Positions 7,333-16,367 are shown, numbered from the stretch's first letter. The stretch is DNA of 64,000 nucleotides from JANNNF01 sp040385825 (GCA_040385825.1 JAZKGQ010000006.1:496001-560000), one strand, 5' to 3'. The notes: generated by a model from the sequence alone, not told the origin. Numbers and translations: made by a program.

Positions 7333-8613
7333 TCATTTCCCGATACAGAAGCTGGCGAAAATTTCACCCAACAGCATTTCGACATCAACCCGTCCGACAA
7401 GGCTTTCCAGCGCACGGGTCGCCCGTCGCAAATGGTCGGCCGCCACTTCGGATCGCCCCGTTCCTACCTCATCCATCGCCAATTCTAAAGCCCCGATTGC
7501 CGCAACCCCGGCTTGCCGATGGCGCGCCCTGGTCATCATCGAGGCCGCCGCAGACAGGTGCCCGAGCGTACCGCCAATAGACGCCAAAAGCGCATCAACA
7601 CCGACCCCGGTCTTCCCCGACACACCCGCCTGCCCCAAGGCCAGATCCGCCTTGCCCCGTACCACAATATCCTGCGGCAGCGGTGCCAACCATTCGCGCA
7701 CATCGGCATCTTCGCTCAACAGGTAAATGCGCAGATCAGCCTGCTTCGCTCGGGCCACGGCCCGGTCAATCCCCATCTGTTCCAGCGTATCTGCGGTTTT
7801 GCGCAACCCGGCGGTGTCCAGAAATGTCACCGCCAGCCCCGCAATATCCATGCGAACCTCGATCACATCCCGCGTCGTCCCCGCAATATCAGAGGTCAGC
7901 GCCGCCTCCCGCCCGGCCAGCGTGTTCAGCAAGGTGGACTTCCCGGCATTCGGCGCCCCCAGAATCGCCACCTCATAGCCATCCCGCAACCGCTCTGCCG
8001 CTCCTGAGCCCGCCAACTCAGCCCGCAGATCAACCAACAGCCCCATAATCAGCGCTCCCACCTCGGGCATCACATCAACCGGCACATCTTCGTCGGCAAA
8101 ATCAATCGTCGCTTCCAGCAATGCCGCCGCCCGGATGACACGCGTGCGCCAGCCCTCCACCCGCTGCCCCAAGGCGCCCGACAGTACCCGGTAGGCTTGC
8201 CGCCGCTGCGCCTCGGTTTCGGCGTCGATCAGGTCGGCCAGACCCTCGACCTGCGTAAGGTCGATCCGGCCGTTTTCCAGCGCCCGCCGGGTAAACTCCC
8301 CCGGCTCGGCCATCCGCAGCCCAGGCTGCGCCGCCAATGCGCGCAGAACCGCCGCAACCACAGCCTGGCTGCCATGCACCTGAAACTCAACCACCGCCTC
8401 GCCGGTAAAACTCGCCCCCGGCGCAAAGGCCAGAACCAACGCCTCGTCCAGCACCACCCCGTCCCAGATCACGCGCCGCACGCTTGCTTGCCGGGCCATC
8501 GGCACATCGCCACACAGTGCAGCACAGGCCGCAAACGCCGCCGGGCCAGAGACGCGCAATACCGCAACCCCAGCCTTGCCACGCGCCGTAGCCAAAGCGT
8601 AAATCGTATCCAT
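7333..8613 (-). CDS. mnmE: tRNA modification GTPase MnmE
   Basis: 426-residue G protein that partners MnmG in wobble-uridine modification. The N-terminal tetrahydrofolate-binding domain is followed by a helical domain interrupted by the G domain: P-loop GAPNAGKS (219-226), G2/G3 region DIAGTTRD and DTAGLR, then the C-terminal FCIGK motif, whose Cys is characteristic of the family. Starts at ATG 8613; 29 bp separate it from rho. It is slightly shorter than the E. coli enzyme (about 450). Confidence 0.96.
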   Translation of the reverse strand: MDTIYALATARGKAGVAVLRVSGPAAFAACAALCGDVPMARQASVRRVIWDGVVLDEALVLAFAPGASFTGEAVVEFQVHGSQAVVAAVLRALAAQPGLRMAEPGEFTRRALENGRIDLTQVEGLADLIDAETEAQRRQAYRVLSGALGQRVEGWRTRVIRAAALLEATIDFADEDVPVDVMPEVGALIMGLLVDLRAELAGSGAAERLRDGYEVAILGAPNAGKSTLLNTLAGREAALTSDIAGTTRDVIEVRMDIAGLAVTFLDTAGLRKTADTLEQMGIDRAVARAKQADLRIYLLSEDADVREWLAPLPQDIVVRGKADLALGQAGVSGKTGVGVDALLASIGGTLGHLSAAASMMTRARHRQAGVAAIGALELAMDEVGTGRSEVAADHLRRATRALESLVGRVDVEMLLGEIFASFCIGK

Positions 8614-8642
8614 GACGATTTAACCCATTGATCAGAAAAGAA

Positions 8643-9932
8643 TTACGAGTTCATCGAGTCAAAGAAATCGCTGTTCGACTTCGTTTGCTTCAACTTCCCG
8701 ATCAGGAATTCGATGGCGTCCGTCGTCCCCATCGGGTTCAGAATCCGCCGCAGCACATAGGTTTTCTGCAGATCCGATTTCTCGATCAGCAGATCTTCCT
8801 TCCGCGTGCCGGATTTCAGAATATCCATCGCCGGGAACACCCGCTTGTCGGCCACCTTGCGGTCCAGCACAATCTCGCTGTTGCCCGTGCCCTTGAATTC
8901 CTCAAAAATCACTTCGTCCATCCGGCTGCCGGTATCGATCAGCGCCGTCGCGATGATGGTCAGCGACCCGCCTTCCTCGATGTTGCGCGCCGCGCCGAAA
9001 AACCGCTTCGGGCGCTGCAGGGCATTCGCGTCCACGCCACCCGTCAGAACCTTGCCCGACGACGGCACCACCGTATTGAACGCCCGCCCCAGACGGGTGA
9101 TGCTATCCAGCAAGATCACCACATCGCGCTTGTGCTCGACCAGACGCTTGGCCTTTTCAATCACCATCTCGGCCACGGCAACATGGCGGGTTGCCGGTTC
9201 GTCAAAGGTGGAACTGACAACCTCGCCGCGCACCGACCGCTGCATGTCGGTCACTTCCTCGGGCCGCTCATCGATCAGCAAGACGATCAGATAGGCCTCG
9301 GGATGGTTCGTCGCGATGGAATGGGCGATGTTCTGCAACAGCACAGTCTTGCCGGTGCGCGGCGGTGCCACGATCAAGCCGCGCTGGCCCTTGCCGATCG
9401 GGGCGACCAGATCAATGATCCGCGCCGAGCGGTCCTTGATCGTCGGATCCTCCACTTCCATCTTCAGCCGCTCATCGGGGTACAGCGGCGTCAGGTTGTC
9501 GAAATGCACCTTGTGACGCGCCCGTTCCGGGTCGTCAAAGTTGATCATCGTCACCTTGGTCATGCAGAAGTAGCGCTCATTTTCACGCGGCGCCGCAATC
9601 ACCCCTTCGATCGTGTCGCCCGTGCGCAGACTGAACTGCCGCAGAATATCGGGCGAAACGTAAATGTCATCCGGTCCCGGCAGATAGTTGGCCGAGGGGC
9701 TGCGCAGAAAGCCGAACCCGTCCTGCAACACTTCCAGCACGCCGTCGCCGCCAATTTCCCAACCATCCTCTGCATGCTCTTTCAGCAGGGCGAACATCAT
9801 CTCGCCCTTGCGCATGCTTGGCGCGTTCTCGATCTCCCACTCCTCGGCCATCGCCAGCAGGTCAGCAGGCGTCTTGGCTTTCAGATCCGCCAGGTTCAGG
9901 CGTTCAACAACGGGCAGGGCAACAGAAGTCAT
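8643..9932 (-). CDS. rho: Transcription termination factor Rho
   Basis: 429-residue hexameric RNA helicase that ends transcription at Rho-dependent sites. The N-terminal domain starts LNLADLKAKTPADLL, an RNP1-like RNA-binding motif GFGFLR is at 72-77, and the Walker A loop APPRTGKT is at 189-196; the Q-loop and R-loop regions downstream also look intact. I choose the ATG at 9932, where family homology begins; an open frame continues upstream to 10055 but that part has no family similarity and is likely leader. Rho beside hemJ and the origin is typical of alphaproteobacteria. Confidence 0.96.
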   Translation of the reverse strand: MTSVALPVVERLNLADLKAKTPADLLAMAEEWEIENAPSMRKGEMMFALLKEHAEDGWEIGGDGVLEVLQDGFGFLRSPSANYLPGPDDIYVSPDILRQFSLRTGDTIEGVIAAPRENERYFCMTKVTMINFDDPERARHKVHFDNLTPLYPDERLKMEVEDPTIKDRSARIIDLVAPIGKGQRGLIVAPPRTGKTVLLQNIAHSIATNHPEAYLIVLLIDERPEEVTDMQRSVRGEVVSSTFDEPATRHVAVAEMVIEKAKRLVEHKRDVVILLDSITRLGRAFNTVVPSSGKVLTGGVDANALQRPKRFFGAARNIEEGGSLTIIATALIDTGSRMDEVIFEEFKGTGNSEIVLDRKVADKRVFPAMDILKSGTRKEDLLIEKSDLQKTYVLRRILNPMGTTDAIEFLIGKLKQTKSNSDFFDSMNS

Positions 9933-10056
9933 CAGATATACCTTGGGCTTGTCGCCGCCAAAAAAGGCGACACACAGCAGAGTGGGAATGGGAAATGCCA
10001 TGGCCGGACGGCCCCGCAGCCTGCACCTAACCATCCAGCCACAAAAAGTCAACAAA

Positions 10057-10506
10057 TCAGAACTTCACGATCACGCTGACAACGATGATCACCAGCAGCA
10101 CGGTCGGCACTTCATTCATCATCCGGTAGCTACGCCCGCTCAATACCGCCCCGCCTGCCGCAAAGACCTTGCGCTGCCCGGCCAGCCACATGTGAAACGC
10201 CGTCATCGCCAGCACGGCCCCCGCCTTGGCCCAGGGCCAGGCCATCGACCAGTCGACAATCCCCGGCGTGGCAACCAACCCCAGCCCGAACACCCAGGTC
10301 GCGATCATCGACGGGTTCATGATCGCCCGCAACAGGCGCCGCTCCATCGTCTGAAACAGCCGGTCCGTCTCGCTGCCCGGCTTTGCCGTCTCGGCGTGGT
10401 AGACAAACAGCCGGGGCAGATAGAACAAGCCCGCCATCCAGGCGATCACCGCCACCACATGCAGCGACTTTACCCAAGGGTAGGCGCTTGCTAGAACCTC
10501 ACTCAT
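10057..10506 (-). CDS. hemJ: Protoporphyrinogen IX oxidase HemJ
   Basis: 149-residue integral membrane protein with about four hydrophobic segments. HemJ carries out the six-electron oxidation of protoporphyrinogen IX to protoporphyrin IX in bacteria lacking HemG or HemY. The conserved His (His16, in VKSLHVVAVIAWMAGL) and Lys (Lys94, in PWAKAGAVLAM) are present. The start is set at the Met of MSEVLASAYPW; upstream codons in the same frame lie in the putative origin and look non-coding. Its product feeds HemH, encoded at 40.7 kb in this window. Confidence 0.92.
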   Translation of the reverse strand: MSEVLASAYPWVKSLHVVAVIAWMAGLFYLPRLFVYHAETAKPGSETDRLFQTMERRLLRAIMNPSMIATWVFGLGLVATPGIVDWSMAWPWAKAGAVLAMTAFHMWLAGQRKVFAAGGAVLSGRSYRMMNEVPTVLLVIIVVSVIVKF

Positions 10507-10530
10507 TCTGTTCCTCGCTTTCTTCCTTCT

Positions 10531-10560
10531 TCTATAAAGAAGATTCTTTAAAAGAAATGA
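10531..10560. other. AT-rich patch, candidate DNA-unwinding element
   Basis: 30 bp with only 6 G+C, between hemJ and the first DnaA-box-like site. It also lies in the hemJ leader, so a promoter role is possible. Confidence 0.4.
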
Positions 10561-10578
10561 TGATGATGTAGGGGCCGT

Positions 10579-10594
10579 GGATATCTTGATATCC
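10579..10594. repeat. Perfect inverted repeat in the putative origin
   Basis: GGATATC and GATATCC separated by TT. It is located between the AT-rich patch and the DnaA boxes; the protein that might bind it is unknown. Confidence 0.5.
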
Positions 10595-10629
10595 GCGTCG
10601 GCCCACAAATTCGCCCACAAGGGAAACCC

Positions 10630-10638
10630 TGTGGAAAA
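10630..10638 (-). promoter_or_regulatory. DnaA-box-like site
   Basis: Minus-strand TTTTCCACA, one mismatch to TTATCCACA. Confidence 0.5.
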
Positions 10639-10721
10639 GAACCTGGCAACAGGCGCATGTTCCGTTGCCTTCATAAACAAATTAACAAATTCAACAGGAT
10701 ACCGCGCATCCCTGTGCGTCC

Positions 10722-10730
10722 TTGTCCACA
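10722..10730 (+). promoter_or_regulatory. DnaA-box-like site
   Basis: TTGTCCACA, one mismatch to TTATCCACA. Confidence 0.5.
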
Positions 10731-10762
10731 GCGCGGTTTGTCCCTGCCTTCGGGACAACAGC

Positions 10763-10771
10763 TTGTCCCCA
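10763..10771 (+). promoter_or_regulatory. Weak DnaA-box-like site
   Basis: TTGTCCCCA, two mismatches to TTATCCACA; listed only because of its spacing with the other boxes. Confidence 0.25.
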
Positions 10772-10896
10772 GCATCGGTTTTCTGTCCTGCACAGCGGGA
10801 TAACCCGTCCTGGCTCTTGACAAGCCAGCCTGAAACCCGCCCCTCTGCCGGAAATCCGGTGTTACCCCCGCAAGACATCCCCGGAACAAAACGAGT

Positions 10897-10905
10897 TTAT
10901 CCACA
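10897..10905 (+). promoter_or_regulatory. DnaA box, perfect consensus
   Basis: TTATCCACA, ending 10 bp before the maf start codon, so DnaA bound here could also repress maf-aroE-coaE. Confidence 0.65.
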
Positions 10906-10915
10906 AGGCGGTCCC

Positions 10916-11509
10916 ATGGCCCTGATCCTTGCATCCGCGTCGGAAATTCGCCTGCGCCTGCTGCTGGTGGCGGGGCTGGAGGTGCGGTCGATCCCCGCCC
11001 GCATCGACGAGGCATCTATCCTTGCCGCCCTCCATGCCGAAGGCGCCAGCCCTCGCGACATCGCCGATACGCTGGCCGAAATGAAGGCGCGAAAGCTGGC
11101 CGACCGCCATCCCGCCGACCTGATCCTTGGCTGTGATCAGGTGCTGGATTTTGACGGTCAGCCCTGGGCCAAGCCAGACTCGCCCGAACAGGCCCATCAC
11201 CAGCTTCGCGTCCTGCGCGGTCAGACCCATCGGCTTCAATCCGCCGTCGTGGCCTATGACGGCGGCAAGCCTGTCTGGCGCCATGTGGCCGAGGCGCAAC
11301 TGACCATGCATGATTTTTCGGACGCCTATCTGCAAGACTACATCAGCCGCAACTGGCACAGTATCCGCCACGCAGTTGGGTGCTATAAGCTGGAAGAAGA
11401 AGGCATCCGCCTGTTCTCGGATGTCAGAGGCGACTATTTTACCATTCTGGGCCTGCCGCTGCTGCCGCTGCTGGCCTGGCTGCGCATCAAAGGGGTCATT
11501 CCCACATGA
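10916..11509 (+). CDS. Maf-family nucleotide pyrophosphatase
   Basis: 197-residue Maf protein; relatives hydrolyse dTTP/UTP or modified nucleoside triphosphates. The ATG at 10916 starts MALILASASEI, and GCDQ, GCYKLEEEG and the C-terminal GDYFTILGLPLLPLL match the Maf fold. The family's SxSPRRxELL substrate loop reads SASEIRLRLL here, so one of the paired arginines is missing; this may change substrate range. An open frame extends upstream to 10577 through the putative origin, but that extension has no family similarity. The stop overlaps the aroE start (ATGA). Confidence 0.85.
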   Translation: MALILASASEIRLRLLLVAGLEVRSIPARIDEASILAALHAEGASPRDIADTLAEMKARKLADRHPADLILGCDQVLDFDGQPWAKPDSPEQAHHQLRVLRGQTHRLQSAVVAYDGGKPVWRHVAEAQLTMHDFSDAYLQDYISRNWHSIRHAVGCYKLEEEGIRLFSDVRGDYFTILGLPLLPLLAWLRIKGVIPT

Positions 11510-12345
11510 CAGACCAACCCCGCATCCCGCTGGCCGGCGTGATCGGTCACCCGATTTCCCACAGCCGCAGCCCCGCGCTGCATGGCTATTGGCTGCGCCG
11601 TTATGGCATCAAGGGCCATTACATCCCGATGGACATTGCCCCCGTCGATCTGGCGGCCGCCCTGCGGATGTTGCCGGTGATGGGGTTTGTCGGCGTCAAC
11701 ATCACCATTCCGCACAAGGAAGCCGTGTTGCAGATCGCCGACATCATCACCGACCGGGCGGCGTTGATCGGGGCGGCGAACACGCTGATCTTCCGCAAGG
11801 ATGGCCGTATTCACGCCGACAACACCGACGGCACCGGCTTTATCGCCAATCTGCGCCAGCATGCGCCACAGTGGAACCCCGGCGCCGGTCCCGCCGCCGT
11901 GCTGGGCGCGGGCGGGGCGGCGCGGGCGGTGGTGGCCGCGCTTATCGAGGCTGGCGTGCCCGAAATCCGCATCGCCAACCGCACCAGACCCCGAGCCGAG
12001 GCGATCCGGTCCGATTTCGGCGCGAAAGTCACCGTGCAGGAATGGGTTCAGGCCGCCCACATGATCGAGGATTGCGCGACCGTGGTGAACACCACCTCGC
12101 TCGGCATGGTCGGCAAGCCGGATTTCCGCATCGCGATGGACGCGATATCGCCCCGCGCGTTGGCCACCGATCTGGTCTATAACCCGTTGAAAACACAATT
12201 CCTTGCCGCTGCTGAATCGCATGGGGCCACCATTGTCGACGGGCTTGGCATGTTGCTGCATCAGGCGGTGCCCGGTTTTGAACGCTGGTTCGGCCACAAG
12301 CCAGAGGTTGATCAGGCCACCCGCGACGCGGTGCTGTCGGCATGA
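11506..12345 (+). CDS. aroE: Shikimate dehydrogenase
   Basis: 279-residue NADP-dependent enzyme reducing 3-dehydroshikimate to shikimate in aromatic amino acid synthesis. The N-terminal substrate domain has HPISHSRSPALHGYW and the catalytic Lys in NITIPHKEA; the Rossmann domain starts at GAGGAARAVVAAL. The C-terminal GLGMLLHQA motif is also present. It overlaps maf upstream and coaE downstream by four bases each, which indicates one transcript leaving the origin region. Confidence 0.96.
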   Translation: MTDQPRIPLAGVIGHPISHSRSPALHGYWLRRYGIKGHYIPMDIAPVDLAAALRMLPVMGFVGVNITIPHKEAVLQIADIITDRAALIGAANTLIFRKDGRIHADNTDGTGFIANLRQHAPQWNPGAGPAAVLGAGGAARAVVAALIEAGVPEIRIANRTRPRAEAIRSDFGAKVTVQEWVQAAHMIEDCATVVNTTSLGMVGKPDFRIAMDAISPRALATDLVYNPLKTQFLAAAESHGATIVDGLGMLLHQAVPGFERWFGHKPEVDQATRDAVLSA

Positions 12346-12926
12346 CGTTCCGGCTGGGCCTTACCGGCTCGATCGGCATGGGAAAATCCACCACCGCCGC
12401 GATGTTTTCCGAACAGGGCGTGCCCGTCTGGGATGCTGACGCCGCCGTCCATCGGCTCTACGCACCCGGCGGTCGCGCTGTGGCCCCCCTTGCCGCCCTG
12501 TGCCCTGCTGCGCTGATCGACGGCAGCATCGACCGTTCAGCCCTGAAATCCTGGATCACCGCCGACCCCTTGGCCCTGGCCCGGATAGAGGCGATAGTTC
12601 ACCCGCTCGTCGCCGCCGACCGGGCCGATTTTGCCGCCAGAACAGTCTCTGACATCGCGGTTTTCGACATTCCGCTGCTGTTTGAAAACGGCACCGAAGC
12701 CCAGCTTGACGCGACCCTGCTTGTCACCGCGCCGCCAGCCCTGCAACGCGCCCGCGTGATGGCCCGGCCCGGCATGACCGAGGCGCAATTTGCGCTGATC
12801 CTCTCGCGTCAGATGCCCGATGCCGAAAAGCGCCGCCGGGCAACCCATATTGTCGAAACGCTTGGCCTCGACAGCACCCGCGCCTATGTGGCGGCGCTGC
12901 TGGCACATCTGCGTCGCGCGGTCTGA
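12342..12926 (+). CDS. coaE: Dephospho-CoA kinase
   Basis: 194-residue P-loop kinase performing the last step of coenzyme A synthesis, phosphorylation of the ribose 3'-OH of dephospho-CoA. GLTGSIGMGKST (5-16) is the P loop, followed by WDADAAVHRLYAPGG, the substrate-binding DAD motif, and DIPLLFE. Length is normal for the family. In many alphaproteobacteria dnaQ follows directly; here a 5.4-kb block on the other strand intervenes. Confidence 0.95.
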   Translation: MTFRLGLTGSIGMGKSTTAAMFSEQGVPVWDADAAVHRLYAPGGRAVAPLAALCPAALIDGSIDRSALKSWITADPLALARIEAIVHPLVAADRADFAARTVSDIAVFDIPLLFENGTEAQLDATLLVTAPPALQRARVMARPGMTEAQFALILSRQMPDAEKRRRATHIVETLGLDSTRAYVAALLAHLRRAV

Positions 12927-12928
12927 CC

Positions 12929-13990
12929 CTATTCGTACCCCGTCATTTCCAGATACCCGCGCCCCTTGTGGCTGCCCGCGATGCGGACCGGTCCTTCCCA
13001 ATAGGGCACGCTCCTCGCCATGAACGCCCCGGCGTTCAGCGCCGACAGGGTGACATCCACGCCGCGCTCGGGCCATTCCAGCCGCCACGTGACCGGCACG
13101 CCGCCCTGCACCGTCAAGGGTGTGGCGCGCAGCGCATTGGGCGGGGCCGGGGTTGCGGTGCCGTCGGCGTCGATCCACGTGGCCGAGGTATAGCCCGCCC
13201 CGCCGTCGCGCAGTCGGAACCCCATCATCCGCGCGCCATCCTCGAACATCAGCGAAAACCAGTCCCACCCGGTCTGATCCTGCCCCAAGGGCTGCGATGA
13301 CCATTCCCGGTCCAGCCAGGCCTGCCCGGTCACCGGAATGCGGGCCTCCCCTAGCACAAGATCGCCCGTCACCGTGTAAAATGGCTGCGAATAGTAATGG
13401 CTGGCCTGCCCCGCCGCCGATTTCACCGAATAGCCCTGCACCCCCTGCGCCACGATCGGCCCGGTGGCCTGCAAGGCCAGATTATAGGAAAACCCCTCGC
13501 CCCCCGCCGTCAGGGTCAGCCCCGAGAGCGCATCCTGTCCGGCGGCGGCGGTGCTGGTCATTTGCCAGTTGTCGATCCAGGCCTCGAACGGCACCGCCTG
13601 CACCCCGGCCTGCCCGACCCCGCCGCGCGCCAGCCGTTCGGCAAACAGGTGGCGGTCGGGCGTGGTGATCGCGGCATGGCCCATCCACAGTTGCGGGCTG
13701 GTCCAGCCGGTTGACCCGGTTTCTTCCGGTGCCAGAGCGGTGCGGAACAGCGTCCATTGCGCGCCATAGTCGGTGCCATCCGGCCCGGTCAGGGTGGCGG
13801 TCACATACCACCATTCCACCCGAAACGTCGGATGCGCGCCATGATCGGCCGGAAAGGAAAACCGTGTCGCAGGATCGGGGATGGCAAAGCCCTCTGCCGT
13901 CTGGCCCAGCCCGGCAAAGCCCTGCGCTGCGGTCGCCAGCGGCGACACGGCGGCCAGAAAAACGACGCAGATCAACCCTTTAGCGTTCAT
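12929..13990 (-). CDS. AttH/CrtC-like lipocalin-fold secreted protein
   Basis: 353-residue protein with an N-terminal signal peptide (cleavage likely after ATAAQG, near residue 24). The EWWYVTATL motif and later WLDREWSS and WDWFSLMFEDG belong to the AttH/CrtC family (two lipocalin-like barrels). Members encoded beside an ABC transporter, as in Agrobacterium attEFGH, have no firmly known function; carotenoid hydratase CrtC is a distant relative. The start overlaps the end of the permease gene by 11 bp, so ATPase, permease and AttH-like protein form one operon. It probably works in the periplasm with that transporter. Confidence 0.82.
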   Translation of the reverse strand: MNAKGLICVVFLAAVSPLATAAQGFAGLGQTAEGFAIPDPATRFSFPADHGAHPTFRVEWWYVTATLTGPDGTDYGAQWTLFRTALAPEETGSTGWTSPQLWMGHAAITTPDRHLFAERLARGGVGQAGVQAVPFEAWIDNWQMTSTAAAGQDALSGLTLTAGGEGFSYNLALQATGPIVAQGVQGYSVKSAAGQASHYYSQPFYTVTGDLVLGEARIPVTGQAWLDREWSSQPLGQDQTGWDWFSLMFEDGARMMGFRLRDGGAGYTSATWIDADGTATPAPPNALRATPLTVQGGVPVTWRLEWPERGVDVTLSALNAGAFMARSVPYWEGPVRIAGSHKGRGYLEMTGYE

Positions 13991-16367
13991 TCGTAAACAC
14001 CTTCAACAAGGCCCCCGGTCCCAACCGTGCCAGTCTGACCCATGGGCCTGCCGCCGCCCCACCGGCGGCAAGCGCCGCGAACAGGCTCAGGCGCAGCCAG
14101 TCGGCGGGGAAGACATACATCGGCAACCGCCAGCCAAAGGCCGCCACATTGACCACCGCCAGCAAGATCCACGCCAGCCCCAATCCCAAGGGCAGCGCCA
14201 GCGCCAGCACCAGCCCGGCCAGCATCATGGTCCGCGCAAAATCCAGCCAGGCCAGCCGCCGCGTGGTCAGGCCCATGGCCCAGACCGGGGCCAGTTGCGG
14301 CAGGCGCATCTCCGACAGGGTCATCAGGCTGGCAAACATGGCAAGTGCCGCCACAGCCAGCGTCAGCACGTTCAGCGCCGCCGTGACGGCAAAAGTGCGC
14401 TCGAACACCCGCAGGGAAAAGGCTTTGACCCCGGCGTTTTCCAGCACCGCATCTCCCTGCAACCCGAACTCTGCCCGCAATGCTGCCGCCAGTGCCGCCG
14501 CCTTTGCCGGATCAACCCGCAGCGCAAAGCGCAACCGTGCCACATCGGGAAAGCGCTGTACCAACTGGTCGGTACTGACAATCGCCTGCGGTTTGGGGTT
14601 GCCGTAATCCGAATAGACCCCGGCAATCGGCAAGGCCCCTCCGGGCAGCGCCACCCTGTCGCCAAGCGCGAGGCCGCTCCGGCGATACATCTGTTCGTTG
14701 ACCAGTACGGCCTGGCCCGCCGCCATCACCGTCCAAACGTCAGGGCTGGCCATCAGCAAGGGCCAGTTGTCGCGGTAGGTGGCGTGGTCGGTCATGCCGA
14801 ACACCTCGGCCGGTTCGCCCGCCAGGGTGGTGTCTGCCCGCCAGATCGGCAGGATCGCATCAGTGCGCGGTGCCAGCCAGTCCAGCATCCGCGCGGCCTG
14901 CGCCTCATCGGCGGCGGTAAGGTAGATTTCCGAGGCAAGCCGCTGATCCAGCCAGCCGGTAAACGTCAACCGAAAGCTGGATACCATGGTGCCGACCCCC
15001 AGATTGGTCGCCAGTGCCAGCAGCAGGGCCATCAGCGCCAGCGACAGCCCCGGCAGTTGCTGGCGCGTATCGGCCCAGAACCATTGCGCCAGCACAGCCT
15101 TGGCATGGCGCTGCGCTATGGTCGTGGCGGCCCACAGCAACGACGGCAGCAGCAGCGCCGCGCCCAGCAAAACCGCCCCCAGCATCCCGAACCCGGCCCA
15201 CAACCCCTGCCCCAGCACGCCCAGCCCCAAGGCCCCCATCAGCAGCACAGCCCCGGCCCCCGCCTGCCAGCGCAGACCCGCCACCGACGCCCGCGCCCAG
15301 GCGCGCGGCTGCGCCGGGGCCAGCACGGGCATCTGCCACAGCCGCCACAGGCTTTGCCCCGCCGCGATCAGCGTGCCTGCAACCGCAATGCCGACCCCCG
15401 CCCCCCACAACCAAGGGCGAAAGGTCAACGTGCCCGGCACATCGGCCCCATACAGCCCGCGCAGCGTGCCCGCCACATCGGGCAGCAGGGCGGCGGCCAC
15501 CAGATAACCCAGCCCGACCCCTGCCACCCCCGCCACCCCGGCCAGCACCAGCAGTTCGGCCAGCACAATCCCGATCAGCGCCCGCCCCGACAGCCCAAGC
15601 GCGCGCAGGGTGCGGAACACGCCGCGCCGCTGTTCAAAGGCCAGACCGATGGCGGAATAGACGATGAACAACCCCACTGCAAAGGACAGCAGGCCAAAGG
15701 CGGTCAGGTTCAGGTGGAAACTGTCGGTCAGGCGGGCCAGATCCTCGCCGCCCTTTGCGGGTTCCATCCGCAACTCCGGCGCAGTTTCGGCCAATGGTCC
15801 CGGCGCTGCGGCGGGGCCAAGCACCAGATAGGAAATCCCTGCGCCCCCCAACAGCCGCTGGACCACCGAAATATCACCGATCGCAACACCGGGGGGCAGG
15901 TCGGGGCTGGGGCGCAGCAGGGGCAGGCCTTGCACGCCCGCCAGCCGCGCCACGGTGTCCGCATCGGCAAACAGCATGCCCTGCGCCGAGACAAAGCTGC
16001 CCAGATCGGCCCCCGCCACCTCGATCTGCCGGGCCTTTGCGGGCAGGGTCAGCGGGTCAATCCCGATCAGCCGCAGATCGTTGCCCTCCAGCCGCCCTTC
16101 GGTCACGGGCGACACCTCCCACCCCGCGCGGCGCAGCGCGGCATAGCTGGCAACCGGCACCGCACCTTCCTGCGCCACCAGCCTTGGCAGCCGGTCCTGC
16201 CCCAGTGCCCCGGCCGCCTCGGCATAGCTGGCGCGGGCCTCGGCGTTGATCGCCTGCACCCCCGACCACAGCGCGGTGGCCAGCGACAGACCCAACAGCA
16301 GCATCGACAGTTGCATCGGATGCCTGCGCCAATACGACAGCAGCGCGCCTAGGGCGGCGCGGATCAC
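13980..16367 (-). CDS. FtsX-type ABC transporter permease
   Basis: 795-residue membrane protein. One transmembrane helix near residues 20-40, then a large MacB-type periplasmic domain, then two groups of about three or four helices each (about 245-400, and 660-780) matching two FtsX domains fused in one chain. Such type VII ABC systems extract or move lipids, lipoproteins or peptides rather than importing solutes. The gene overlaps its ATPase (ATGA) and the downstream AttH-like gene. Long open frames on the opposite strand are composition shadows. Substrate cannot be told from sequence. Confidence 0.85.
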   Translation of the reverse strand: MIRAALGALLSYWRRHPMQLSMLLLGLSLATALWSGVQAINAEARASYAEAAGALGQDRLPRLVAQEGAVPVASYAALRRAGWEVSPVTEGRLEGNDLRLIGIDPLTLPAKARQIEVAGADLGSFVSAQGMLFADADTVARLAGVQGLPLLRPSPDLPPGVAIGDISVVQRLLGGAGISYLVLGPAAAPGPLAETAPELRMEPAKGGEDLARLTDSFHLNLTAFGLLSFAVGLFIVYSAIGLAFEQRRGVFRTLRALGLSGRALIGIVLAELLVLAGVAGVAGVGLGYLVAAALLPDVAGTLRGLYGADVPGTLTFRPWLWGAGVGIAVAGTLIAAGQSLWRLWQMPVLAPAQPRAWARASVAGLRWQAGAGAVLLMGALGLGVLGQGLWAGFGMLGAVLLGAALLLPSLLWAATTIAQRHAKAVLAQWFWADTRQQLPGLSLALMALLLALATNLGVGTMVSSFRLTFTGWLDQRLASEIYLTAADEAQAARMLDWLAPRTDAILPIWRADTTLAGEPAEVFGMTDHATYRDNWPLLMASPDVWTVMAAGQAVLVNEQMYRRSGLALGDRVALPGGALPIAGVYSDYGNPKPQAIVSTDQLVQRFPDVARLRFALRVDPAKAAALAAALRAEFGLQGDAVLENAGVKAFSLRVFERTFAVTAALNVLTLAVAALAMFASLMTLSEMRLPQLAPVWAMGLTTRRLAWLDFARTMMLAGLVLALALPLGLGLAWILLAVVNVAAFGWRLPMYVFPADWLRLSLFAALAAGGAAAGPWVRLARLGPGALLKVFTNER

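Larger units (their letters stand above)
10507..10915. other. oriC: Candidate chromosomal replication origin (oriC)
   Basis: The largest gene-free gap in the window, 409 bp. It holds one perfect DnaA box (TTATCCACA) and two one-mismatch boxes, a weaker fourth box, a perfect GGATATC-TT-GATATCC inverted repeat, and two AT-rich patches: 10531-10560 has 6 G+C of 30 and 10671-10700 has 7 of 30, in an otherwise GC-rich genome. Genes run away from it on both sides (hemJ-rho-mnmE-mnmG-parAB minus; maf-aroE-coaE plus), and three parS sites lie within 10 kb. Alphaproteobacterial origins are commonly found in this gene neighbourhood. Identification is by these signals, not by experiment. Confidence 0.72.

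Noticed and set aside
8628..10079. Plus-strand open frame of 483 codons opposite rho
   Set aside because: Antisense shadow of a clearly recognisable rho gene; no ribosome site or motifs.
13881..16352. 2.5-kb open frame on the plus strand opposite the permease gene
   Set aside because: Composition of the translation (mostly Gln, Arg, His, Pro) is typical of antisense frames in GC-rich DNA; the minus-strand permease has clear membrane and FtsX features.
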